Made by a program: the position numbers and the translations under genes. A stretch of DNA of 64,000 nucleotides, from positions 1 to 64,000 of the forward strand of contig NZ_JAJTTF010000006.1 of the NCBI RefSeq assembly GCF_021341785.1. The letters are read 5' to 3'. The stretch's first letter is position 1. Every line of letters begins with the position of its first letter. Of this stretch, positions 51,657 through 60,996 are shown one piece after another. Source of the DNA: Microbacterium sp. Au-Mic1 (GTDB lineage Bacteria > Actinomycetota > Actinomycetes > Actinomycetales > Microbacteriaceae). The notes under the pieces were generated by a model. That model saw nothing but the letters and a program-made list of their open reading frames with translations. It was not told where the DNA came from and made no database searches.

Positions 51657-52694
51657 GTGATTCGTGTCGGAATACTCGGCTCCGGCTTTATCGCCGACTG
51701 CTACGCCGATTCCCTGCTCGACGTGCGAGAAGCGGTTCTCACGGCCAACTACTCGCGGAACCCTGACCGCGCGACGGCGTTCGCGACACGCTGGAAAAGC
51801 AGGACCCACCACACCGACATGACCGAGCTGTGCGCGAGCGCCGACGTTGACCTCGTTGTGATCGCGCTCCCGAACGAGGCCCACGTCGAGGCCGTGCGCT
51901 TAGCTGCCTCAGCGGGCAAGGCCGTCATCTGCACGAAACCGCTCGCCCGCACCGGCGCTGAGGCGGCCGAGATCCTCCGCATCGTGCGGGAGGCGGGGGT
52001 CTGGCATGGTTACGCGGAGTCGAGCGTGTTCTCCCCCAGCCTCCAGAAGGCCCACCAGATGGCCGCTGCGGGCGGCATCGGCGAACTTCTCACGATGCGA
52101 GCCCGCGAAGCCCACTCCGGTCCCCACGCTCCGCACTTCTGGGATGCCATGTCTGCGGGTGGGGGCGCACTTCTCGACATGGGTTGCCACACTGTCGAGT
52201 CAGCCAGGCACTTCTTCGGCAAGGACAACCCCGTCGTCGAGGTCTTCGCCCACGGCGCCACCGTGGTGCACGGTGACAAGACGACGGGCGAGGACACGGC
52301 CGTCGCGCTGCTGAAGTTCGAGGGCGGCCAACTCGCGATCATCGAATCGGCATGGACCGAGAAGGGCGGTATGCAACTCCGACACGAGTTCGTCGGCACG
52401 GGCGGCCGCCTCGTGACCGACACGTCGGTGACCAGCGTCTGGGGCTTCATCGAGAAGCCGGTCGGCCACCTCGTCGAGAAGTCCGGCGCAGACACCGGCT
52501 GGGTCTACCCCGTTCCGGAGGAGACCAGGGCCTACGGTTTCTCGCAGCAGATGCGCCACTTCGTGCAGAGCTTCGAGACCGGTCGCACGCCCCTCGAGAC
52601 CTTCGAGGACGGTTGGGTCGTCAACTGCATCCTCGACGCCTGCTACCGCTCCATGTCCACTCGCACCTGGGAGCCGGTGACCTTCGCCTCATGA
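51657..52694 (+). CDS. Gfo/Idh/MocA family oxidoreductase
   Basis: A 345-aa NAD(P)-dependent sugar or inositol oxidoreductase. The Rossmann start is VGILGSGFIADCYADSL (GxGxxA), and the conserved Lys region is AVICTKPLARTGAEA (CTKP in place of the more common EKP) at about residues 88-102. The catalytic-domain motif GGGALLDMGCHTVESARHFFG (about 164-184) contains the usual Asp-x-Gly-x-His. GTG start with AGGAGGGCAA before it. First gene of a five-gene operon; its stop overlaps the GntR start. Confidence 0.92.
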   Translation: MIRVGILGSGFIADCYADSLLDVREAVLTANYSRNPDRATAFATRWKSRTHHTDMTELCASADVDLVVIALPNEAHVEAVRLAASAGKAVICTKPLARTGAEAAEILRIVREAGVWHGYAESSVFSPSLQKAHQMAAAGGIGELLTMRAREAHSGPHAPHFWDAMSAGGGALLDMGCHTVESARHFFGKDNPVVEVFAHGATVVHGDKTTGEDTAVALLKFEGGQLAIIESAWTEKGGMQLRHEFVGTGGRLVTDTSVTSVWGFIEKPVGHLVEKSGADTGWVYPVPEETRAYGFSQQMRHFVQSFETGRTPLETFEDGWVVNCILDACYRSMSTRTWEPVTFAS

Positions 52695-53437
52695 CCGATC
52701 CACGCCCTGTGCTCGTCGCCGACCGCCCGCAACCGCTGTGGCGTCAGGCCGTCGACGCGATTATCCGCGACATCACGGAGCTCGGTTTGGCCGAGGGGAT
52801 GCGCCTGCCGACCGAGCGCGACCTCTGCCTGCGCTTCGACATCTCGCGGGTCACCCTCCGGAGAGCGCTTCAGCAACTCGTCGACGACGGTGTGCTCACG
52901 GCGCACCAGGGGCGCGGGTGGTTCATCGCGCCCGCCGTCGGCCCCAAGGACTGGCCCAACAGCCTTGAGTCGTTCACCGAGACGGCGCACCGGATGGGGC
53001 TGACCGCCAGCTCCCGGGTGCTCGGGGCCGAAATCGGCCAGGCGACCCTCGACGAGGCGGAGGCTCTCGGTGTCGCGCCCGGCACCCGCGTGTTTCGCGT
53101 GGTGCGGGTGCGCATGCTCGACCGGGTGCCCATCGCGATCGACCGTGCCCTCCTGCCCGTCTCTGTCGCCCCCGACCTGCTCGACGTCGATTGGGCGCTG
53201 GAAAGCCTCTATGGCGTCCTCGAGCAGCGCGACGTCACGATGCATCGGGCGGACTCCATCATCGAGGCGCGGAGCGCATCCGACGAGACGGCTGCTGCCC
53301 TCGACATCGCCCCGGGCAGCCCCGTTCTGGCGATGCAGCAGGTCGTGACCGACCGCGATGACCGACCCGTGCTGCTGTCGGCGATCGAGTACGTGGGCGA
53401 CCGCTACCGGCTGCGCACCACCTTCACCCGAGCGTGA
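52691..53437 (+). CDS. GntR/HutC-family regulator (copy 1)
   Basis: A 248-aa regulator. The winged helix is LWRQAVDAIIRDITELGLAEGMRLPTERDLCLRFDISRVTLRRALQQL (about residues 16-63), then GVLTAHQGRGWFIA. The UTRA effector domain covers about 80-245 with the typical ending SAIEYVGDRYRLRTTF. It shares many identical blocks with the regulator at 57337 (for example WPNSLESF and GDRYRLRT), so the two are paralogs. It sits in the operon it probably regulates, coupled by ATGA to the oxidoreductase. Confidence 0.92.
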   Translation: MTDPRPVLVADRPQPLWRQAVDAIIRDITELGLAEGMRLPTERDLCLRFDISRVTLRRALQQLVDDGVLTAHQGRGWFIAPAVGPKDWPNSLESFTETAHRMGLTASSRVLGAEIGQATLDEAEALGVAPGTRVFRVVRVRMLDRVPIAIDRALLPVSVAPDLLDVDWALESLYGVLEQRDVTMHRADSIIEARSASDETAAALDIAPGSPVLAMQQVVTDRDDRPVLLSAIEYVGDRYRLRTTFTRA

Positions 53438-53462
53438 AATCCACGAAATCAAAGGAGACACC

Positions 53463-55436
53463 GTGACTGACCCCGAAACCGCCGCGACGTTGGTCGACGC
53501 GAGCCGCGCCGCCGCGCTCTCGACGCTCACCGAAGCAGAGATCACCACCAACCAGCGGATCCTCGAACGCGAGGGGCTCGCGACAGCCGACACGCACTAC
53601 TCCTATGTCGGCCTCGTGGAGCCCGACAAGCGCGTGCTCCTCGCGGGCGGCCACGAGCCGCGCCGGGTGCGTTCCTTCCTCATCGACATGGTGACGGGCT
53701 TGTCGCACGATGTGGTGACGGCGCCCGCCGAGGATCGCGTCGTGAGCGCCCACGTGCTCGACCCGGAGGTCGACGGCGCGGTTCCCGTGGTGCTGCGCGA
53801 GTTCGGCTACGTCGAGGAGGTCGTGCACCGCGATGAACGCTGGCTGGCTGCGATGGCCAAGCGCGGACTCACGGATGTCTCGAAGCTGCGGGTGAACCCG
53901 CTCTCGGCCGGCGTGCTCGAGGAGGCCGAGCGCGGACGTCGCATCCAGCGCTGCTTCACCTTCGTGCAGAACACTCCCGACGACCTCGGCTGGGCGCATC
54001 CGGTCGACGGCGTGACCGTCATGGTCGACGTCGTGACCGGCGAGGTGCTCGACGTTATCGACTACGCACTGCTGCCGGTCCCGCAGGAGGACGGCAATTA
54101 TCACCTCGCCTCCTGGCGCGGCCCCGACCTCGGGGGCCTGAAGCCCATCGAGATCACCCAGCCGCAAGGTCCGAGCTTCACGATCGATGACGACGGTGTG
54201 ATCGACTGGGCCGGCTGGCGACTGCAGGTCGGCTTCGACCAGCGCGAGGGCCTGGTGCTGCACGACATCTCGATCGCGGACGGAGAGCGGCAGCGTCCCG
54301 TCATCTACCGCGCGTCCATCGCGGAAATGGTAGTGCCCTACGGCGACCCGAGCCCGCAGCGCTGGTTCCAGAACTTCTTCGACGGAGGCGAGTATCTCTT
54401 CGGCGGTTTCGCGAACTCGCTCGAGCTCGGCTGCGACTGCATCGGCGACATCACCTACCTCGACGCGGTCGTAGCCGGAAACGACGGTGCCCCCAGGGTC
54501 ATCAAGCAGGCGATCTGCATTCATGAGGAGGATGCGGGCATTCTCTGGAAGCACTCCGACAACTGGAACGGCTCGAGCGAAACCCGTCGCAACCGTCGGC
54601 TCGTCGTGAGCTTCTTCATGACCGTCGGCAACTACGACTATGGCTTCTACTGGTACTTCGGGCTCGACGGAACGATCGAGTTCGAGATCAAGGCGACCGG
54701 GATCGTCTTCACCTCCGCATACCCGCACAAGGGGTACCCCTTCGCGACCGAGATCGCCCCCGGCCTCGGCGCCCCCAATCACCAGCACCTGTTCAGCGCG
54801 CGGCTCGACATGATGGTCGACGGCCTGTCCAACGCGGTGGACGAGGTCGAGGCCAGGCGGGTTCCTCGCGGATCTGCGAACCCCAGCGGAACCGGCTTCA
54901 CACAGGCCGTCACCCGGCTGCACCGCGAATCGGACGCGCAGAGGGTGGCCGACAACCTTAGTGGTCGGGTCTGGTTCGTCAGCAACACCGAGGTGCAGAA
55001 CCGCCTCGGAGAGCAGGTCGGCTGGGTGCTCTACCCCGAGGGGAAGCCGCTGCTGCTCGCCGACAGCGAGTCCGACATCTACAGGCGTGCGACCTTCACG
55101 ACCAAGCATCTGTGGGTGACCGCCTACGAGCCAAGCGAGCTCTACCCAGCGGGAGACTTCGTCAACCTGCATCGCGGAGGAGCCGGCATCCCGACGTGGG
55201 TCGCGGCCGATCGCAACGTCGACGGCACTGACATCGTGCTCTGGCACACGTTCGGCCTCACGCATTTCCCCCGCGTCGAGGACTGGCCCATCATGCCGGT
55301 CGATACCGCCGGTTTCGTGCTGAAACCGCACGGCTTCTTCAGGCGCAACCCGTCGCTCGAAGTGCCGGCGGCGAGCCCAACGCATTGCGCCGCCCCGCAC
55401 CCGGATGGGCACACCGCACACCACCCCCATCACTGA
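53463..55436 (+). CDS. Copper amine oxidase
   Basis: A 657-aa primary-amine oxidase converting amines to aldehydes with release of ammonia and hydrogen peroxide. The topaquinone precursor Tyr is in TVGNYDYGF (about residue 390, consensus N-Y-D/E). The catalytic base Asp is in ITYLDAVV (about 333). The copper ligands are HQH (about 440-442) and the His of VLWHTFGLTHFPRVEDWPIMP (about 595). The length is normal for the family. No signal peptide is seen, so it is probably cytoplasmic like the Arthrobacter enzymes. The C-terminus ends in a His-rich tail (HPDGHTAHHPHH), perhaps for copper loading. AAAGGAGACACC precedes the GTG. Confidence 0.96.
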   Translation: MTDPETAATLVDASRAAALSTLTEAEITTNQRILEREGLATADTHYSYVGLVEPDKRVLLAGGHEPRRVRSFLIDMVTGLSHDVVTAPAEDRVVSAHVLDPEVDGAVPVVLREFGYVEEVVHRDERWLAAMAKRGLTDVSKLRVNPLSAGVLEEAERGRRIQRCFTFVQNTPDDLGWAHPVDGVTVMVDVVTGEVLDVIDYALLPVPQEDGNYHLASWRGPDLGGLKPIEITQPQGPSFTIDDDGVIDWAGWRLQVGFDQREGLVLHDISIADGERQRPVIYRASIAEMVVPYGDPSPQRWFQNFFDGGEYLFGGFANSLELGCDCIGDITYLDAVVAGNDGAPRVIKQAICIHEEDAGILWKHSDNWNGSSETRRNRRLVVSFFMTVGNYDYGFYWYFGLDGTIEFEIKATGIVFTSAYPHKGYPFATEIAPGLGAPNHQHLFSARLDMMVDGLSNAVDEVEARRVPRGSANPSGTGFTQAVTRLHRESDAQRVADNLSGRVWFVSNTEVQNRLGEQVGWVLYPEGKPLLLADSESDIYRRATFTTKHLWVTAYEPSELYPAGDFVNLHRGGAGIPTWVAADRNVDGTDIVLWHTFGLTHFPRVEDWPIMPVDTAGFVLKPHGFFRRNPSLEVPAASPTHCAAPHPDGHTAHHPHH

Positions 55437-55458
55437 TACTGATCGACAAGGAATCCAC

Positions 55459-56460
55459 ATGAACGGATACGTCCCCTTCGCCGAGGCCACCGCAACCCAG
55501 GCCGACGCTCTCGCCACCGCAATCGTGAGGGTGCGGAACGAAGTACTCCACCAGCAAGCGGCCGGCAGCCTCGCCGGAGCAGGGCCGGTCTTCCTGGCCA
55601 TCGGCGCGAGCCTCGCCGCAGCAGCAGCTCCCGTCTGGGAGCTGCGCGCCCGCGGGATCGATGCCTCGCGTCTCGGATCCGGCGATACCCCGCTCCCCCT
55701 CCCCGGGAGCGACCGCACGATCGTCGCCATCTCGCAGAGCGGCCGCAGTTCCGAGACCATCGCCGCCTTCGAGACGGTCCCCGTCCCCCTCCGGTATGCC
55801 GTGGTCAACACGAGACCCTCCCCACTCGCCGACCTCTCGAGCGCAAGCCTCGACCTCGGCAGCATCCCGGACAGCTACGCGTCGACGATCGGCTACACGG
55901 CGACCATCGCCGGTCTCGCTCTGCTCGGCGAGGCGTGGAACGGCGGCGAGCTCGACCCGTCCTGGGCCGAGCTCGCGGACGTCTTTCGTCGACTCGAGAC
56001 TACGCTCGACACGGCGGCGGCGTCAGACCATTTCGAGGGAGCACCAGGAGCGGACTTCATCGGCGGCGGCGCTTCCGTCGGCTCGGCCGAAGCAGGCGCT
56101 CTGCTGCTGCGTGAAGTCGCCCGGGTTCCCGCGTCCGCCATGAGCACTCGGCAGTACCTGCACGGCGCCATGGAGTCAGCCGGAGAGGGCGTCACCGTGC
56201 TCTTCGGGGACACCCGTGAGATCGAGGTGGCCAGGATGCTCGCGCGTGCCGATCATCGCGTCGTGCTGGTGACCTCATCGGACATCGACGCACCCGGCGT
56301 CGTAACGATCCACCTCCCGCAGCTCCGAGCCTCGCAACGGGCGATCCTCGAGGCGCTGGTCCTGCAGCGGATCGCCGGAGACGTCGCCCGACGACGCGGA
56401 ATCGAGATCGAGGAGTTCGTCTTCTCCCACGACGACACGAAGGTAGGATCCCCCGAGTGA
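55459..56460 (+). CDS. SIS-domain sugar-phosphate isomerase/deaminase
   Basis: A 333-aa protein with two SIS domains, similar to the isomerase half of GlmS and to AgaS-type deaminases. The first SIS domain includes VFLAIGASLAAAAAPVWELRARG and IVAISQSGRSSETIAA (Ser-rich phosphosugar loop) at about residues 84-99; the second includes DFIGGGASVGSAEAGALLLREVARVPASAMSTRQYLHG. It would act on an amino-sugar 6-phosphate made by the kinase encoded next. AAGGA lies 5 nt before the ATG and its stop overlaps the kinase start (GTGA). Confidence 0.9.
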   Translation: MNGYVPFAEATATQADALATAIVRVRNEVLHQQAAGSLAGAGPVFLAIGASLAAAAAPVWELRARGIDASRLGSGDTPLPLPGSDRTIVAISQSGRSSETIAAFETVPVPLRYAVVNTRPSPLADLSSASLDLGSIPDSYASTIGYTATIAGLALLGEAWNGGELDPSWAELADVFRRLETTLDTAAASDHFEGAPGADFIGGGASVGSAEAGALLLREVARVPASAMSTRQYLHGAMESAGEGVTVLFGDTREIEVARMLARADHRVVLVTSSDIDAPGVVTIHLPQLRASQRAILEALVLQRIAGDVARRRGIEIEEFVFSHDDTKVGSPE

Positions 56461-57344
56461 CAGCAGCGCTGATCGGCGTCGACATCGGCGCCACCAAGAC
56501 CGCCCTGCGAGCCGAGCTCCCCTCTCGCGAGGTCGTCGACCGTGTGGTCCCATCGATCGGATGGGACGCGGAACCCGTCGCGGACGGGGCGGCGTGGATC
56601 GATCGAGTGGTGCGAGGAGCATTCGCGCTCTCGGCCGAGTCGACCATCCTCGCCGTCGGCGCGCAGGGGCTCGACTCGGTCGAGCTTGCGGCGGAGTTGC
56701 GAGCGAAGCTGGTCGGCCTGGGCTACGCGGCGGTTGCATGCGTCAACGACGCCGCGCTACTCGTCCCGGCCGCGGGATGCGAGCACGGCATCGGGCTCAT
56801 CGCGGGAACCGGGTCGATCGGCGTCGGAACCGACGCCGGAGGTGCGCTCCTGTTCGCCGGAGGGTGGGGCGCCGTGATCGGCGACGACGCGGGTGCGGCC
56901 GGCATCGTGCGAGAGGCCGCGAAGGCCGCGCTCGGGGCCCACGACGACGCTCGACCGGACGATGGTCTGCTCGCGGCTCTGCTCGCCTCCTTCGGGGTCG
57001 CGGATGCCGAGCGCCTCGCCCGCGTCGTCAACGATGAACCCACGGTGCAGAATTGGGCGCCGCACGCGCCGAGCGTCTTCGCGGCCGCCGCGACCGGGTC
57101 CGCGACGGCGACGGGGGTGATCGAACACGCCGCTGACCACCTCGCCCTCCTCGTCGGTCAGCTCGTACGCCGTGGGGCCATCGGTGATGACGTCGTGGTC
57201 GCCGGAAGCGTCATCACACGTCAGCCCGTGCTGTTCCAGGCCCTCGCCCACCGTCTGGCCGACCATCACCCGTCGCTCCACCTGCATCTGCTGGCGGACG
57301 ATCCCGTCGCAGGCGCACTCGCGCTCGCGAAACGGCTCAACTGA
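56457..57344 (+). CDS. BadF/NagK-family N-acetylglucosamine-type kinase
   Basis: A 295-aa ASKHA-fold sugar kinase. GVDIGATKTALRAE (phosphate 1) starts the protein, VNDAALLVPAAGCEHGIGLIAGTGSIGVG (about residues 96-124) holds the connect and phosphate 2 loops with the catalytic Asp, and GGWGAVIGDDAGAAGIVREAAKAAL follows. These match BadF/BadG/NagK proteins that phosphorylate GlcNAc, GlcN or related sugars. GTG start overlapping the SIS gene stop. The last 8 bp overlap the convergent GntR gene. Confidence 0.9.
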   Translation: MTAALIGVDIGATKTALRAELPSREVVDRVVPSIGWDAEPVADGAAWIDRVVRGAFALSAESTILAVGAQGLDSVELAAELRAKLVGLGYAAVACVNDAALLVPAAGCEHGIGLIAGTGSIGVGTDAGGALLFAGGWGAVIGDDAGAAGIVREAAKAALGAHDDARPDDGLLAALLASFGVADAERLARVVNDEPTVQNWAPHAPSVFAAAATGSATATGVIEHAADHLALLVGQLVRRGAIGDDVVVAGSVITRQPVLFQALAHRLADHHPSLHLHLLADDPVAGALALAKRLN

Positions 57345-58128
57345 CCCGCGCCGCCCCGCGGACGAATGCCGTGCGAAGGCGGTAGCGGTCTCCGACGTAG
57401 CTGATGGTCGAGAGGCTGACAGCGCGATCGGAGCTGTCGAAAGCGATCTGACGCATGACGAGTATCGGCTGCCCCGGGGCGATCTCGAGCTCGGAGGCGA
57501 CGCTTACTGGCGCCTCCTTGGCCTCAATCGTGGCGTCTGCGCGTTGGGGTTCGGCACCGGTGCGCTCCAGCTGCGCATACAGTGATCCGACCGTGAAGTC
57601 GACTGACTCGGGGTCGTCAAGCACGCTGACGAGCGTCACCGACACGTCGATGGCGATCGGGACCGCGTCGAGCATCCGCACCCGGTCGAGGCGGAAGACG
57701 GGTGTTCCGGGAGCAACAGCGAGCGCCTCAGCCTCATCGAGGTTCGCGGGGGCGGCCTCGGCGCGCAGGACGGTTGAGGACGAAGTGAGCCCCAACCGCC
57801 TCGCGGTTTCGCTGAATGACTCGAGCGAGTTGGGCCACTCCTTGACGCGCTTGGCGCCCATCACGTACCAGCCCCGGCCATGCGAGGAACTGAGAACGCC
57901 GTCGGCGACGAGCTTCGTCAGAGCTTTGCGCAACGTCACACGGCTGATGCCGAGCTGCTCGCAGAGTTCCCGCTCCGGGGGCAGCCGCATGCCCGCGCTC
58001 AACCTGCCTGCGGCGATCTCGCCAGATATGAGCTCAACCGCCTGGACCCAGAGCGGTTCCGGGTAGTCCGCCCGGATCGGCGACGCTGCGATCGACTCGT
58101 TCCCCACAGCTGCCATCTTGCCATCCAT
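57337..58128 (-). CDS. GntR/HutC-family regulator (copy 2)
   Basis: A 263-aa regulator. Winged helix: VELISGEIAAGRLSAGMRLPPERELCEQLGISRVTLRKALTKL (about residues 31-73), then GVLSSSHGRGWYVMG; UTRA domain from about 92 with ending STISYVGDRYRLRTAF. Paralog of the regulator at 52691. Divergent from the APC permease gene and convergent with the kinase, so it may control the permease or the whole cluster. The ATG at 58128 is used; an in-frame ATG at 58116 is possible. Confidence 0.92.
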   Translation of the reverse strand: MDGKMAAVGNESIAASPIRADYPEPLWVQAVELISGEIAAGRLSAGMRLPPERELCEQLGISRVTLRKALTKLVADGVLSSSHGRGWYVMGAKRVKEWPNSLESFSETARRLGLTSSSTVLRAEAAPANLDEAEALAVAPGTPVFRLDRVRMLDAVPIAIDVSVTLVSVLDDPESVDFTVGSLYAQLERTGAEPQRADATIEAKEAPVSVASELEIAPGQPILVMRQIAFDSSDRAVSLSTISYVGDRYRLRTAFVRGAARVS

Positions 58129-58358
58129 GAGGTACCACGATCGATACCACGCCGCTCCAGATGTATCCGTCTGTTTGGCGGCGTCCCTGGAGACGTGGGC
58201 TTCAAGTTCCCTGTGGAGAAAATATCAAGTCCACTAGTTACCAAAAGCAGACCACTAATGTACATTCTGCGGTAAGCGATTTCCAAGCCTGGAAACCCCG
58301 CACGCCGCAACCCACGCAACGTCGCGAACCCGTGCGCTCACAGATCAAGGATGACTCG

Positions 58359-59765
58359 ATGATCACAGCAATGACTTCGCCGAGCGGAGAGACCCCACCC
58401 GCATCCCTCAAGCGTGCCCTGGGCACCCCCGCCCTCGTGCTCTTCGGCCTCGCCTACATGCTCCCCCTCGCCGTCTTCACCACTTGCGGCCTCGTGACCG
58501 AGGTCACCGGCGGCCACCTCGCCGGCGCCTACCTCGTCACCACACTGGTGATGCTGTTCACGGCATACAGCTATGCGAACATGGTGCGCGCCTACTCGGT
58601 CGCCGGCTCCGCCTACACCTACACCCAGCGCTCGTTCGGTTCCCACGTAGGGTTCCTCACCGGTTGGACGCTGCTGCTCGACTATCTTGCCTTGCCGCTG
58701 CTCAACTACCTGGTGATCGGAATCTATCTGCACGCCACCTTCCCGGCGGTGCCCTCGTGGGCCTTCGTGGTTGGATCTGTGTTTGTCGTGACTGCGCTGA
58801 ACGTCCTGGGCATCACGGTGGTCTCCGGCGTCAACCTCGCCCTCGTCGGCATTCAGGTGATCTTCATCGTCGTCTTCGTCGCGACGGGCATCGCGTTCGC
58901 CTCAGGCTCTGCCGACATGCCGGATCTCGTCGGCCCGTTCTTCGACAGCGGTACTTCGATCAGCTCGATTGCGAGCGGCGCAGCGATCCTTGCACTCGCC
59001 TTCCTCGGCTTCGACGCCGTCTCGACTCTTTCAGAGGAAGCAAAGGACGCGAAGCGCTCCATACCGCGCGCGATCTTGGTCTGCACCCTCATCGGCGGCC
59101 TCCTCTTCATCGTGACCGCCTACGTCACCGGTATTGTCTTCCCTGACTTCCAGAGTTTCACGGACACGGATTCCGCGGCGCTCGACATCATGGGCCGGAT
59201 CGGTGGCAACGCACTCTTCACGTTCTTCACAGCGGCATACATCGGCGGCAGCTTCGCGTCGGCGATCACATCGCAGGCGAGCGTGTCGCGCATTCTCTTC
59301 GCGATGGGCCGCGACGGGCAGCTGCCGCGAGCGCTTGCCCGGCTCCACTCCCGTTACAGGACGCCCGTTGTCGCCGCCGTCGCTGTCGGCCTCGTCGGGC
59401 TGATCGGAGCACTCTTCCTCCCGCTCGACGTCGCCGCATCCGTGATCAGCTTCGGGGCACTCGTTGCCTTCAGCTTCGTGAACCTTTCAGTCATCAAGCA
59501 CTATGTGCTCGACAAGAAGGAACGCGGCGCGAAAGCCATGTGGGCCTACGCCGTCGCCCCTGTCATCGGATTCGCCCTGACGATGTGGCTGTGGACGAGC
59601 CTCACGCCGACGACACTCGTCGCCGGCGCGATCTGGGCGACGATCGGCGTCGTCATCCTCGCGATCCTCACCCGTGGATTCCGCCGCCGTCCACCGGTCA
59701 TGGATTTCACCGAGGATGACCCGACGACCTCCGCGACCGCGGCCTCCGTTCCCGCTACCGAGTAG
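58359..59765 (+). CDS. APC-family amine/amino-acid permease
   Basis: A 468-aa transporter with about 12 hydrophobic helices, of the PuuP/EAT-like branch of the APC superfamily. First helices: ALVLFGLAYMLPLAVFTTCGLVTEVTGGH, the unwound Gly-rich region, and SYANMVRAYSVAGSAYTYTQRSFG. FLGFDAVSTLSEEAKDAKRSIPRAILV (helix 6-7 region) is characteristic. With the copper amine oxidase and aldehyde dehydrogenase nearby, an amine such as putrescine or ethanolamine is a reasonable guess. ATG with AAGGA 7 nt upstream. A longer in-frame start at 58161 would run through the putative operator. Confidence 0.9.
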   Translation: MITAMTSPSGETPPASLKRALGTPALVLFGLAYMLPLAVFTTCGLVTEVTGGHLAGAYLVTTLVMLFTAYSYANMVRAYSVAGSAYTYTQRSFGSHVGFLTGWTLLLDYLALPLLNYLVIGIYLHATFPAVPSWAFVVGSVFVVTALNVLGITVVSGVNLALVGIQVIFIVVFVATGIAFASGSADMPDLVGPFFDSGTSISSIASGAAILALAFLGFDAVSTLSEEAKDAKRSIPRAILVCTLIGGLLFIVTAYVTGIVFPDFQSFTDTDSAALDIMGRIGGNALFTFFTAAYIGGSFASAITSQASVSRILFAMGRDGQLPRALARLHSRYRTPVVAAVAVGLVGLIGALFLPLDVAASVISFGALVAFSFVNLSVIKHYVLDKKERGAKAMWAYAVAPVIGFALTMWLWTSLTPTTLVAGAIWATIGVVILAILTRGFRRRPPVMDFTEDDPTTSATAASVPATE

Positions 59766-59782
59766 ACGGACTCTCCCAGTGA

Positions 59783-59826
59783 AACGCGGCCGTTGCGCTC
59801 GGCCCACTGTCTCGGACGGCCGCGTT
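59783..59826. terminator. Terminator after the permease gene
   Basis: AACGCGGCCGT (59783-59793) pairs exactly with ACGGCCGCGTT (59816-59826). It lies 17 nt after the permease stop. Confidence 0.7.
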
Positions 59827-59894
59827 CGATCTACATGCGTGAAAGGGACGTGCTGACCGCTGCGGTCCCCCGGCGTGGCAACCCGCCCGTGGTA

Positions 59895-59936
59895 GCCGCT
59901 CCCGATCAAGCTCTTGAGAGCATGATCGGGAGCGGC
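59895..59936. terminator. 42-bp near-perfect palindrome, terminator of the minus operon
   Basis: GCCGCTCCCGATCA (59895-59908) pairs exactly with TGATCGGGAGCGGC (59923-59936), and inside GCTCT/AGAGC extends the stem to a 2-nt loop, leaving a single A/A mismatch. It begins 5 nt past the stop of the permease gene at 59942. Confidence 0.75.
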
Positions 59937-59941
59937 GCAAG

Positions 59942-60967
59942 TCACGCGGGAAGACCGATTCGGCGATCCCCCGCGCGCAGCTGCTGGATCACGACCGCGA
60001 CGACGAGCAAAGCGCCCTTCGCCACGTTCTGCCAGAACGCGTTCACGTCGAGCAATGTCATGCCGTTCGTCAGAATGCCCAGGAGGATCACGGCGAGAAT
60101 CGTGCCGGCGATCGTGCCCTTTCCGCCCTTGAGCGCCGCCCCGCCGAGGGCCGCCGCCGTGATCGATTCGAGTTCGAGACCCTCCGATCCGGACACGGGC
60201 TGACCTGACCCCGTGCGCGCCGTGATCAGAATCCCGGCGACGGCGGCGATGACACCGGTGAGAACGTAGACACCGAGGATGTACCTATTGATGTTGATGC
60301 CGGCGAGACGCGAGGCGATGTCGTTGCCGCCGACGGCATAGATGTTTCTGCCGATGCTGGTGTAGCGCAGCACGACGTGGACGAGTATCGCGATCACGAT
60401 GAGCACGGCGATCAGCGTGGGAATGCCGAGGATCGTACCTCGCGCCAGGAACGTGAAGAACGGATCGGCTCCGGTGTACCCCTGCGCGCGACCGTCGGAG
60501 ACCAGCTGGGCCAGGCCTTTGAACGCTGCCAGGGTGGCCAGGGTCGCGATCACCGGGTTCACTCGCCCGAAGACGATGATGCAACCGTTGATCAGACCGC
60601 AGACGATCCCGATACCGATCGCACCGGCAACTCCGAGCAGCGGGCCGGCAGTGGTGAAGATCATCGCTGACGCGACCGAGGCGAGACCAGCGATCGAGCC
60701 GACCGAGATGTCGAGCGCTCCCATGATGATCACGACGGTCTGCACGACCGCGAGCAGACCGGAAATTGCGACCGCCGTGCCGATGACGCGCACATTGTCG
60801 ATCCCGAAAAAGAGAGGATTCTGTGCGCCGATGAAGATGATCAACGCGACGATGGCGATGAGAAGCGAGATGTTCTGCACTCCCACGGCGCCGACGACGC
60901 GTCGTGCGAAAGAGGGAGCGTCCGGGGTTGCCGCTGGCGCGGGAGCGACCTGTTGTGTGGTGTTCAC
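59942..60967 (-). CDS. CUT2 sugar ABC permease (RbsC-like)
   Basis: A 341-aa permease with about ten hydrophobic helices. The family motif GRNIYAVGGNDIASRLAGININR (about residues 218-240) and ITAAALGGAALKGGKGTIAGTILAV are typical of RbsC/AraH. The GTG at 60967 is used because AAGGAAG stands 8 nt upstream; in-frame codons further upstream lack a ribosome site. Third cistron of the operon, 29 nt after the ATPase gene. Confidence 0.93.
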   Translation of the reverse strand: MNTTQQVAPAPAATPDAPSFARRVVGAVGVQNISLLIAIVALIIFIGAQNPLFFGIDNVRVIGTAVAISGLLAVVQTVVIIMGALDISVGSIAGLASVASAMIFTTAGPLLGVAGAIGIGIVCGLINGCIIVFGRVNPVIATLATLAAFKGLAQLVSDGRAQGYTGADPFFTFLARGTILGIPTLIAVLIVIAILVHVVLRYTSIGRNIYAVGGNDIASRLAGININRYILGVYVLTGVIAAVAGILITARTGSGQPVSGSEGLELESITAAALGGAALKGGKGTIAGTILAVILLGILTNGMTLLDVNAFWQNVAKGALLVVAVVIQQLRAGDRRIGLPA

Positions 60968-60996
60968 GTGATTCTTCCTTTTCAAGATGAGTGGGG

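Noticed and set aside
53424..55865. 813-codon minus-strand frame opposite the copper amine oxidase
   Set aside because: The plus strand has all active-site motifs of the oxidase; the antisense frame is a GC-rich shadow.
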